From: Betaproteobacteria bacterium
Lineage (GTDB): Bacteria; Pseudomonadota; Gammaproteobacteria; Burkholderiales; Burkholderiaceae_C
Assembly: GCA_005884255.1 (NCBI GenBank)
Contig: VBDL01000360.1
Coordinates: 1 to 5,419, forward strand
Direction: 5' to 3'
DNA: 5,419 bases
Shown: positions 1 to 5,419 of the stretch, in pieces
Position numbering within the stretch: position 1 is the stretch's first letter
Layout of the letters: each line of letters begins with the position of its first letter
Program-made: the position numbers and the translations under genes
Notes under the pieces: generated by a model
What the model was told of the DNA's origin: nothing
Database searches by the model: none
The model's input: only the letters and a program-made list of their open reading frames with translations

Positions 1-1049
1 ATGCCCTCGGTGAGGCACAGCCTGTGAAAGGCCTCCATCGCCTCGGCATCGGTGATGCCGACGTATTCAGCGCGGCCGATGTCCTTCAGGTACGCGTGTT
101 CGGGGCCGACGCCGGGGTAGTCCAGGCCGGCCGACACCGAATGCGTCTCGATGATCTGACCGTTGTCGTCCTGCAGCAGGTAGGTGCGGTTGCCGTGCAG
201 CACGCCGGGCGAGCCGGCGATCAGCGAGGCCGCGTGCTTGCCGCTTTGCAGCCCCAAGCCAGCGGCTTCGACGCCGATCAGGCGCACGTTCTCGTGCTCG
301 ATGTACGGGTAGAAAATGCCCATCGCGTTGCTGCCGCCGCCGACGCAAGCGACCACCGCGTCAGGCTGGCGGCCGGTCATCTCCGGCATCTGCACGAGGC
401 ACTCGTCGCCGATCACGCGCTGGAAGTCGCGCACCATCGCCGGATACGGATGCGGGCCCGCCACGGTACCGATGATGTAGAAGGTGTTCTCGACGTTGGT
501 GACCCAGTCGCGCAGCGCCTCGTTGAGCGCGTCCTTCAGCGTCTTGCTGCCGGACTCCACCGGCACGACCTTGGCGCCCAGCAGATTCATGCGATAGACG
601 TTCGGCGACTGGCGCTTCACGTCCTCGCTGCCCATGTAGACCACGCACTCCATGCCATAGCGCGCGCAGATCGTCGCGGTGGCCACGCCGTGCTGGCCGG
701 CACCCGTCTCGGCGATCACGCGCGGTTTGCCCATGCGCTTGGCGAGCAAGGCTTGGCCGATGGTGTTGTTGACCTTGTGCGCGCCGGTGTGATTGAGGTC
801 CTCGCGCTTGAGGAAGATCTGCGCGCCGCCGATCTCGCGGCTCAGGCGCGCAGCATGGTAGACCGGGCTCGGTCGGCCGACGAAGTGCTTCAGCTCGCGG
901 CGGAACTCGTCCTGGAACTCCGCGTCGTTGCGGTATTTCTCGTAGGCGGCCTTGAGCTCGTCGAGCGCATGGATCAGCGTCTCGGCGACGAAGGTGCCGC
1001 CATAAGGCCCGAAGTGCCCGCGGGCGTCGGGCTGGTGATAGTTCAGCAT
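1..1049 (-). CDS. trpB: Tryptophan synthase beta chain, C-terminus cut by the left edge
   Basis: TrpB condenses indole with L-serine to give L-tryptophan, using pyridoxal phosphate, in the cytoplasmic alpha2-beta2 complex with TrpA. The translation begins MLNYHQPDARGHFGPYGGTF, the usual TrpB opening. The PLP-binding lysine is K92 in HTGAHKVNN (87-95). The catalytic glutamate is E114 in AETGAGQHG (113-121). The phosphate-binding loop GGGSN is at 237-241. All three sit five residues later than in the Salmonella enzyme. The window holds 349 complete codons and ends in LCLTEG; the family is about 400 residues, so roughly 50 are missing beyond base 1. The ATG at 1049-1047 is the only plausible start: it follows the trpF stop by 15 bases. 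Those 15 bases contain no recognisable Shine-Dalgarno sequence, so translation may depend on ribosomes finishing trpF (inference). No key residue is missing in the visible part. Confidence 0.98.
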   Translation of the reverse strand, partial: MLNYHQPDARGHFGPYGGTFVAETLIHALDELKAAYEKYRNDAEFQDEFRRELKHFVGRPSPVYHAARLSREIGGAQIFLKREDLNHTGAHKVNNTIGQALLAKRMGKPRVIAETGAGQHGVATATICARYGMECVVYMGSEDVKRQSPNVYRMNLLGAKVVPVESGSKTLKDALNEALRDWVTNVENTFYIIGTVAGPHPYPAMVRDFQRVIGDECLVQMPEMTGRQPDAVVACVGGGSNAMGIFYPYIEHENVRLIGVEAAGLGLQSGKHAASLIAGSPGVLHGNRTYLLQDDNGQIIETHSVSAGLDYPGVGPEHAYLKDIGRAEYVGITDAEAMEAFHRLCLTEG

Positions 1050-1064
1050 GATGATGGGGTCGGT

Positions 1065-1718
1065 TCAGGTATCGGCGTCGGCGATGCGCGCATCTGCCTC
1101 GCGCACCGCATCGCAGAACCGGCGGATCAGCGCGGCATCCTTGATGCCTTTCGCGCTTTCGACGCCGGAGCTCACGTCAACGGCCCATGGCCGGACGCGC
1201 AGCACCCCATCGATCACATTTGCAGGACTCAACCCACCAGACAAAACGACCGGAGCGGGGACGTTGGGGGGGATGACAGACCAATCGAAGACCTTTCCGC
1301 CGCCGCCATACCCCTCGACGTGAGCGTCGAGCAAGATGGCCTGCGCCGCAGAGAACCTGCGGGCGAAGTCTAGCAAATCGAGGCCGGGCGCTATGCGCGC
1401 GGCGCGAATGAACGCACGCCCCGCCAGGGCACATTGCTCGGGCGTTTCGTCGCCGTGGAACTGCAGTAGCAGGTGCTGCACTTCGGCGGTGGCCGCCGCG
1501 ATGTCTTCCGCCGATGCGTTGACGAACAGACCCACCGGAGTGATGAACGGCGGCAACCGCCGCGCGAGCTCACCGGCGCGTCGCGGGGTGAGCGCGCGCG
1601 GGCTCTTCGCGTAGAACACGAAGCCGACCGCATCGGCACCGGCCTCAGCGGCGGCATCGATGTCGGCCTCGCGGCTGAGGCCGCAGATCTTGATGCGGGT
1701 GCGTTGCGAAGGCTTCAT
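1065..1718 (-). CDS. trpF: Phosphoribosylanthranilate isomerase
   Basis: TrpF carries out the Amadori rearrangement of N-(5-phosphoribosyl)anthranilate to CdRP, the third step of tryptophan synthesis. The 217-residue product is normal length for a stand-alone (beta/alpha)8-barrel TrpF. The strand-1 motif RIKICG places the catalytic general-base cysteine at C12. LLLQFHGDE lies at 83-91. LLDAHVEGYGGGGKVFDW contains the general-acid aspartate D131. The phosphate-binding ends of the last strands are LSGGLSPANV (159-168) and DVSSGVESAKGIKD (181-194). The ATG at 1718-1716 overlaps the truA stop as TGATG, sharing one base, which favours coupled translation. No clear Shine-Dalgarno precedes it. The frame stays open far upstream through truA, but family length and the MKPSQRTRIKICG opening fix the start here. 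TrpF is a separate protein, not the TrpC-TrpF fusion seen in enterics. Confidence 0.98.
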   Translation of the reverse strand: MKPSQRTRIKICGLSREADIDAAAEAGADAVGFVFYAKSPRALTPRRAGELARRLPPFITPVGLFVNASAEDIAAATAEVQHLLLQFHGDETPEQCALAGRAFIRAARIAPGLDLLDFARRFSAAQAILLDAHVEGYGGGGKVFDWSVIPPNVPAPVVLSGGLSPANVIDGVLRVRPWAVDVSSGVESAKGIKDAALIRRFCDAVREADARIADADT

Positions 1719-2518
1719 CAGGGCAACCAATCCATCGCCGATGTGTGCTCGGGTATGCCGTGACGGGCATCGTAGTACGGGCCGATGAAATACAGACCGT
1801 CGGGGGGAAAGGTCGGCGCTGCCGCATCGCGGCTGCGCGTGGCCAGCACCTCGCCCATCCACGCAGGCGGCCGCGAGCCGCTGCCGATGGCCACGAGGCA
1901 GCCCATGATGTTGCGCACCATGTGATGCAGGAACGCGCTCGCGTCGAACGAAAAGCGCCAATAGGCGCCGCGCCGCTCGATGCTGATCTCGCGCAGGATC
2001 TTCACCGGCGACTTGGCCTGGCATTCGGCGGCGCGAAAGGCGCTGAAGTCGTGCTCGCCGATCAGCAGGGCCGCGGCGTCGCGCATCGCCTGCGCATCGA
2101 GCGGACGGAAGGTCCAGCCGACGGCGCCGCTCTCCAGCGCCGGGCGCACCGGCGATTCGAGCAGCAGGTAGGTGTAGCGCCGGCCGAGCGCGCTGTTGCG
2201 CGAGTGGAAGTCGTCGCCGACGAAGCGGCACCACTGCAGCGCGATGTCGCTCGGCAGATAGCGATTGGTCCCGCGCACCCACGAGAACGCCTCGCGTACG
2301 ACCGGCGCATCGAAGTGCACGACCTGGTTCAGGCCGTGCACACCGGCATCGGTGCGCCCGGCGCAGATCGTGCGCACGGGTGCGGCGGCAAACTGCGATA
2401 GCGCGCGCTCCAGCGCATCCTGCACTGTGCGCCCGCCAGGCTGGCTCTGCCACCCCTGGTAAGCCTGGCCGCGATAGCTGACGCCGAAGGCGACGCGCCC
2501 GGGCGGCTGGGCGTCCAC
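1718..2518 (-). CDS. truA: tRNA pseudouridine(38-40) synthase TruA
   Basis: TruA isomerises uridines 38, 39 and 40 in the anticodon arm of many tRNAs to pseudouridine, which supports reading-frame maintenance. The product has 266 residues, close to the roughly 270 of E. coli TruA. The catalytic aspartate is D57 in AGRTDAGVHG (53-62). Other family motifs are the opening FGVSYRGQAYQGWQSQ (11-26), RRYTYLLL (113-120) with the stacking tyrosine, HDFSAFRAAECQAKSP (156-171), FLHHMVRNIMG (196-206) and the closing GLYFIGPYYD (241-250). The start is GTG at 2518-2516. It is supported by a GAGGGG Shine-Dalgarno five bases upstream and by the absence of another start in this frame after the fimV stop. The gap from fimV is 20 bases. 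The stop overlaps the trpF ATG by one base. TruA has no direct role in tryptophan synthesis; the linkage is a known Burkholderiales arrangement. Confidence 0.98.
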   Translation of the reverse strand: MDAQPPGRVAFGVSYRGQAYQGWQSQPGGRTVQDALERALSQFAAAPVRTICAGRTDAGVHGLNQVVHFDAPVVREAFSWVRGTNRYLPSDIALQWCRFVGDDFHSRNSALGRRYTYLLLESPVRPALESGAVGWTFRPLDAQAMRDAAALLIGEHDFSAFRAAECQAKSPVKILREISIERRGAYWRFSFDASAFLHHMVRNIMGCLVAIGSGSRPPAWMGEVLATRSRDAAAPTFPPDGLYFIGPYYDARHGIPEHTSAMDWLP

Positions 2519-2523
2519 CGCGG

Positions 2524-2529
2524 CCCCTC
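2524..2529 (-). promoter_or_regulatory. Ribosome binding site of truA
   Basis: Read on the minus strand this is GAGGGG, placed five bases before the GTG codon at 2518-2516. It lies in the 20-base gap after the fimV TAG stop and is the main evidence for using GTG as the truA start. Confidence 0.7.
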
Positions 2530-2538
2530 GCGCGTGCT

Positions 2539-5094
2539 CTAAGTCAGGTCGCCGAGCATGCTCTCGGCGCGCAGGCGCAGCGCCCCCTGAGCCTTGTCGA
2601 TGACCTCTTCGAGCAGATCGCGCGCGCCTTCCATGTCGCCGATCTGGCGGAACTCTTCGGCCAGCTCGAGCTTGCGCGCCAGTGGATCGGCACCGCCTGC
2701 ATCGGACGGGGCCGCTGCCATCGCCGGTTGAGCGATGGGCACGTCGGGCAGCTCCAGATCGCCGAAGCCTGACGGACGACCCGGCGCCGCGGCCGGTGCG
2801 GCGGGCGAAACCGTGGCAGGAACATCGAGATCGAGCGACAAGCCGTCGAGGTCGAAATCCATCGGCGCAGGCTGGGCCGGCGGGCTCGCCACCGGTGCGA
2901 TGGGCGGCAGCTCGAAGTTCAGGTCGGCAGGGGCGGGTTGAGGTGCCGGCGCAGAAGGCGCGCTGAAGGGCTGCGTGATCTCGGGCGCGGTCATCGGCGG
3001 CACCGACACCGGCCCCGGCGTGTCGAGGTCGAGATCGAGGTCCACCACGCTGTCCGGGCCGCTCGTGGCAAGCTCAACCGACGGCGAGGGAAGCACCGAC
3101 TGCGGCATTGTGCTGGCGCCCAGCGGCTCGACCATGCGATCGCCCGTCTGCATCGCCGCGGCGGGGCGGCCGCCCGGCTGGTACAGCGGATTTTCGGGGT
3201 CGATCTGGCGGCCCAGCTCCTGGGCTTTGCCCCATTCCTCGCCTTCGCCGCGCGTCAGCGAGAACAGCTGGGTGGCGAGCAGCTCGAAGCCCTTGGTATC
3301 ACGGCGCTTGGCATAGACCTCGAGCAGCTTGGTGCGGATCGCCAGCCGGTCGGGGTTGGCGCGCATCGCTTCCTTGAGGATCTCCTCGGCCTGCAGGTCC
3401 CGGCCATAGGCCAGGTAGACATCGGCCTCGGCCACCGGGTCGACATCGCCGATCGCGTCGAGCTGGCTCAGCGAATAGCTCATCGACGACGAGGCACCGC
3501 TGGCATCGCGCGTGTCGATGCGCTGGCCGCCGCTGGCGCCGAAGAAGGAATCGGGCTGCAGCCGGCTCTCGAGGAAGGAAGTCTCGCCGCTTTCCTTCTT
3601 GCTCTTGCTGCGCAGGCGGTAGAAGCCCAGGCCGGCGAGCAGCGCCACCAGCACGCCGGCACCCGGCAGCACCAGCGGATTGTCGAGCAGCGAGGCGATC
3701 AGGCCGGGCTCTTCCGGTTCGGGGGCCGGCTTGGCGGTGGGCTTGACCGCGGGTTTCGGCGGAGCCACCTCGGCCGGGGACTTGGCCTCGGTGGCGGGCG
3801 CTGCAGCGGGCATAGACGCAGCGACGGCGGGGGCCGGGGCGGGCGCGGGTGTCGCAGCTGGCGCGGGCACCGGGGTCGGCGCCTGCGCCACGATCGTCGG
3901 CGCCACGGGCGGTGCTGCCGGCGCCGGCGCGGCGGGTGCCTTCGCAGCGGCCGGCGCGGACGCCGCGCCGGACAGCTTCTTCAGATCTTCGACGTTGCGC
4001 GTCAGCTCGGCCACGCGCGTGGCGGCTTCCTTCTTCTCCGATTCCTTGGAGACGCGCACCTCGGGGCTGGAGGCCTTCACGGCGCCTTGGCTCAGCTTGA
4101 GCTTGTCGGGCGTCGTCGCGGCCGCCTGCTTGCGGTCTTCGACAGCCGCTTGCACCTTGCCACTGGCCTGGCGCGACGGCGCTTCGGTCTTCGCTTCCGG
4201 CGCGGCACCGGCCAGGCGCTGGCGGTAGCTGCCGAAGTCAGCGCTTTGCGACTGGATCACTTGCCGCGCTTCGTCGGCGGAGATCTGCTTGGCCGCATCG
4301 GCCGACGGCACGTTGAGCACGGAACCGGCCTTCAGCCGGTTCATGTTGTTGTCGATGAAGGCCTGCGAGTTGCCGCGGAACAGCGCCACCAGCATCTGGT
4401 CGAGGGAGGCGCCGGGGCGCTGCGTGCGCGAGGCGATGCGCGACAGCGTATCGCCGTTGCGCACACGGTATTCGTCGTCGCTGGCGGCGCCGCCGGGCGC
4501 AGGACGAACGGCTCCTTCGCTGGGCGCCGCCGTGACCGCCGGCCGCGATGGCGCGGCGCGGCGCTCAGGCTGAGGCCTGGCTTCGGCGGCCGGCGCGGCA
4601 GGCGCCGGCGTCGGGGCCGCGGAGATGCTGGGCGCGGTCGCCGGCGCAGCAGGCGCCGGGGCCTGAGCCATGCGCGAGGTGGGCGGATCGAGCAGCAGCG
4701 TGAACTCGCGCACCAGGCGGCCGGACGACCACGTGAGCTCCAGGATCACGTCGACGAAGGGCTCCTGCACCGAGCGATCGCTGGTGATCTGCAGCACGGC
4801 GCGACCATCGGGGCGGCGCTGCAGCACGGCCTGCGTGCCCGTCAGCGCGGCGTTGTAGTCGACACCCGCGGCGCGATAGGCCTCGGGCGGCGCGACGCGC
4901 ACGCGCAGGCTGGCGGCCTCTTCCGGCGCCAGGCTGGTGACGTCGATCTCTGCGCGCAGCGATTCGCCGAGCGAAGACTGCACGGCCACGCGGCCGAGGC
5001 CGAGCGCGTGAGCGTTCGAGCCGATGAGGCCAATGGCGGCGGCCGCCACCCCGGTCAGAGCGAAACGCCCCGCCTTCAGCGAAATCGTCTTCAA
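2539..5094 (-). CDS. fimV: FimV-family pilus/polar hub protein with LysM and TPR domains
   Basis: FimV proteins are bitopic inner-membrane proteins needed for type IV pilus assembly and twitching, and in some species for polar protein placement. The 851-residue product is near the 919 of Pseudomonas FimV. Visible order: signal peptide 1-30 (hydrophobic 11-25, likely cleavage after AHA); conserved FimV N-terminal domain 31-138, opening LGLGRVAVQSSLGESLRAEI; Pro/Ala linker about 139-205; LysM peptidoglycan-binding domain 209-263 (YRVRNGDTLSRIA to VLNVP); short charged, possibly coiled-coil stretch about 345-375; second Pro/Ala linker 377-460; membrane helix about 473-492 followed by RLRSKSKK; cytoplasmic TPR-like helices about 553-632; acidic linker with DLDLD-type motifs 683-786; C-terminal FimV TPR-like motif 803-851 (DPLARKLELAEEFRQIGDMEGARDLL). 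I chose TTG at 5094-5092: it gives a clean signal peptide and has GGAG five bases upstream. Another in-frame TTG at 5169 would add 25 non-signal-like residues. Target pilus genes are not in view. Confidence 0.95.
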   Translation of the reverse strand: MKTISLKAGRFALTGVAAAAIGLIGSNAHALGLGRVAVQSSLGESLRAEIDVTSLAPEEAASLRVRVAPPEAYRAAGVDYNAALTGTQAVLQRRPDGRAVLQITSDRSVQEPFVDVILELTWSSGRLVREFTLLLDPPTSRMAQAPAPAAPATAPSISAAPTPAPAAPAAEARPQPERRAAPSRPAVTAAPSEGAVRPAPGGAASDDEYRVRNGDTLSRIASRTQRPGASLDQMLVALFRGNSQAFIDNNMNRLKAGSVLNVPSADAAKQISADEARQVIQSQSADFGSYRQRLAGAAPEAKTEAPSRQASGKVQAAVEDRKQAAATTPDKLKLSQGAVKASSPEVRVSKESEKKEAATRVAELTRNVEDLKKLSGAASAPAAAKAPAAPAPAAPPVAPTIVAQAPTPVPAPAATPAPAPAPAVAASMPAAAPATEAKSPAEVAPPKPAVKPTAKPAPEPEEPGLIASLLDNPLVLPGAGVLVALLAGLGFYRLRSKSKKESGETSFLESRLQPDSFFGASGGQRIDTRDASGASSSMSYSLSQLDAIGDVDPVAEADVYLAYGRDLQAEEILKEAMRANPDRLAIRTKLLEVYAKRRDTKGFELLATQLFSLTRGEGEEWGKAQELGRQIDPENPLYQPGGRPAAAMQTGDRMVEPLGASTMPQSVLPSPSVELATSGPDSVVDLDLDLDTPGPVSVPPMTAPEITQPFSAPSAPAPQPAPADLNFELPPIAPVASPPAQPAPMDFDLDGLSLDLDVPATVSPAAPAAAPGRPSGFGDLELPDVPIAQPAMAAAPSDAGGADPLARKLELAEEFRQIGDMEGARDLLEEVIDKAQGALRLRAESMLGDLT
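3715..3966 (-). repeat. Ala/Pro-rich low-complexity tract inside fimV
   Basis: FimV residues 377-460 consist almost wholly of alanine and proline with scattered Val, Thr, Lys and Glu (for example PAPAATPAPAPAPAV). The DNA is correspondingly GCC/CCG-rich and imperfectly repetitive. It probably forms an extended periplasmic spacer between the LysM part and the membrane helix. Such tracts often vary in length between strains by repeat slippage; that is expectation, not something seen here. A shorter similar tract codes for about residues 145-204 (4483-4662). Confidence 0.65.
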
Positions 5095-5099
5095 GGCGT

Positions 5100-5103
5100 C
5101 TCC
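5100..5103 (-). promoter_or_regulatory. Ribosome binding site of fimV
   Basis: On the minus strand this reads GGAG, within TGGAGA, five bases before the TTG at 5094-5092. The spacing and match are good and decide the start: the first codons then give a basic N-terminus, a hydrophobic core and an AHA cleavage site. Confidence 0.75.
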
Positions 5104-5114
5104 AGAAATGCATG

Positions 5115-5140
5115 CGGCGAACGCAGATTTGCGTTCGCCG
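5115..5140 (-). promoter_or_regulatory. Perfect 11-bp inverted repeat in the fimV leader
   Basis: The arms CGGCGAACGCA (5115-5125) and TGCGTTCGCCG (5130-5140) are exactly complementary around a 4-base loop (5126-5129). In the fimV mRNA the hairpin would end 11 bases before the GGAG ribosome binding site. No run of T follows it on either strand, so it is not a typical intrinsic terminator. It could be an mRNA 5' stabiliser, a translational control element or a binding site for a dimeric regulator. The role is unknown; only the symmetry is seen directly. Confidence 0.6.
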
Positions 5141-5178
5141 ACGGTGACGATGCAGGTGCGTGCTCGCAATGCTTTCAG

Positions 5179-5205
5179 ATTCTAATCAAAAGGTACAAAT
5201 CACAA
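5179..5205 (-). promoter_or_regulatory. Tentative sigma-70-like promoter for fimV
   Basis: In the AT-rich part of the intergenic region the minus strand has TAGAAT (5184-5179), five of six matches to the -10 consensus. TTGTGA (5205-5200), four of six matches to the -35 consensus, lies upstream with a short 15-base spacer. Transcription would begin near 5171 and give a leader of about 75 bases carrying the 11-bp hairpin. The short spacer makes this a weak call, and fimV could also be read through from asd. Confidence 0.35.
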
Positions 5206-5292
5206 TAACATCAAGCAGATAGGCTGACAAGCTCATGCATTGGCTGATGTTTGGGATGTCGACCCGAACAAAGCCGAAGCGTGATGGATGTT

Positions 5293-5322
5293 GCAGCCGG
5301 ACAACGAGCCTCGTCCGGCTGC
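5293..5322 (-). terminator. Possible terminator hairpin after asd (no T-run)
   Basis: GCAGCCGGAC (5293-5302) and GTCCGGCTGC (5313-5322) form a perfect 10-bp GC-rich stem with a 10-base loop. The hairpin begins 10 bases after the asd stop codon. The position fits a transcription terminator or 3'-end stabiliser for asd. No U-rich tail follows: the minus strand continues AACATCCATC. It would therefore be an atypical terminator, or a barrier that protects the asd 3' end. Partial read-through into fimV is possible. Confidence 0.5.
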
Positions 5323-5332
5323 GCCCGGTGCA

Positions 5333-5419
5333 TCAAGCGTCGAGCAAGATGCGCAGCATACGGCGCAACGGCTCGGCCGCGCCCCACAGCAGCTGGTCAC
5401 CGATCGTAAAGGCGCCGAG
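5333..5419 (-). CDS. asd: Aspartate-semialdehyde dehydrogenase, C-terminal end only
   Basis: Asd reduces aspartyl phosphate to aspartate semialdehyde with NADPH. This is the branch point to diaminopimelate/lysine, threonine and methionine. Only the last 28 codons and the TGA stop are in the window. They read LGAFTIGDQLLWGAAEPLRR then MLRILLDA. The GDQLLWGAAEPLRRML segment closely matches the C-terminus of E. coli-type Asd, where it forms part of the C-terminal helix. The catalytic cysteine and histidine lie beyond the right edge and cannot be checked. The position directly upstream of fimV agrees with the leu-asd-fimV-truA-trpFB order known in Burkholderiales. Confidence 0.93.
   Translation of the reverse strand, partial: LGAFTIGDQLLWGAAEPLRRMLRILLDA

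Larger units (their letters stand above)
5095..5332. other. asd-fimV intergenic region
   Basis: This is the only sizeable non-coding stretch in the window (238 bases). It holds, in minus-strand order, a 10-bp inverted repeat just after asd, an AT-richer segment (about 5175-5225) with a tentative promoter, an 11-bp inverted repeat in the fimV leader and the fimV ribosome binding site. Apart from these I see no RNA gene, credible small gene or repeat related to other parts of the window. Confidence 0.7.

Noticed and set aside
24..1373. Open frame of 449 codons on the plus strand opposite trpB and the trpF end
   Set aside because: It runs antisense across two well-defined genes and their junction, has a low-complexity Ala/Arg/Asp/His-rich product and no family resemblance.
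1745..2401. Open frame of 218 codons on the plus strand opposite truA
   Set aside because: It is antisense to a complete truA with all catalytic motifs, and its product is compositionally biased with no domain.
1719..2453. The trpF reading frame stays open upstream through most of truA, as if trpF were a 462-residue fusion
   Set aside because: The extra part is Arg/Ala-rich nonsense from the wrong frame of truA. TruA motifs are intact in their own frame, and TrpF is complete and of normal length from the ATG at 1718.
3680..4228. Ala/Gly-rich plus-strand open frame opposite the FimV linker, resembling a PE_PGRS-like low-complexity protein
   Set aside because: The Ala/Gly runs are simply the complement of the GCC/CCG codons for the FimV Ala/Pro tract.
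2938..5208. Very long open frame (756 codons) on the plus strand opposite fimV
   Set aside because: Its product is Arg/Gly/His/Leu-rich, with runs such as RRRRRG and no recognisable domain. It mirrors the Ala/Pro codons of fimV, and fimV has clear domains, a signal peptide and an SD site. This is an antisense shadow of high-GC coding DNA.
5186..5236. Tiny minus-strand open frame (16 codons, MSLSAYLLDV...) upstream of fimV
   Set aside because: It has no ribosome binding site and lies at or upstream of the tentative promoter, so it is unlikely to be transcribed from there; length and composition are compatible with chance.
5095..5332. Possible sigma-54 promoter, riboswitch or trp attenuator in the intergenic region
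   Set aside because: I found no GG-N10-GC type sigma-54 element with the expected flanks, no Trp-rich leader peptide and no known riboswitch core; only two simple hairpins are present.

Overview
This GC-rich window looks like ordinary chromosomal DNA from a betaproteobacterium, most likely of the order Burkholderiales. The inference rests on three things: the very high GC content, the wording of the conserved proteins, and the gene order asd-fimV-truA-trpF-trpB, which is known from Burkholderiales chromosomes. I cannot name a genus from the sequence alone.

All five genes lie on the minus strand, so transcription runs from right to left. From upstream to downstream they are: the last 28 codons of asd (cut by the right edge, stop at 5333-5335); an intergenic stretch of 238 bases (5095-5332) with two perfect inverted repeats and a tentative promoter; fimV (5094 to 2539, TTG start); truA (2518 to 1718, GTG start); trpF (1718 to 1065); and trpB (from 1049, cut by the left edge after 349 complete codons). 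Gaps within the fimV-truA-trpF-trpB block are 20 bases, a one-base overlap and 15 bases. This suggests one transcript with translational coupling at truA-trpF and perhaps at trpF-trpB.

Functionally this is a mixed housekeeping cluster. Asd makes aspartate semialdehyde for lysine/diaminopimelate, threonine and methionine. FimV is an inner-membrane, peptidoglycan-binding hub protein of type IV pilus and polar organisation systems. TruA makes pseudouridine in the tRNA anticodon arm. TrpF and TrpB catalyse two late steps of tryptophan synthesis; TrpA would be expected just beyond the left edge.

I looked for an undescribed system and did not find one. There are no mobile elements, CRISPR repeats, RNA genes or foreign-looking segments. 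The points most worth a second look are the 11-bp perfect hairpin in the fimV leader, the repeated acidic motifs in the FimV cytoplasmic linker, and the lack of clear ribosome binding sites at trpF and trpB. The long open frames on the plus strand are explained by GC-rich antisense codon structure.
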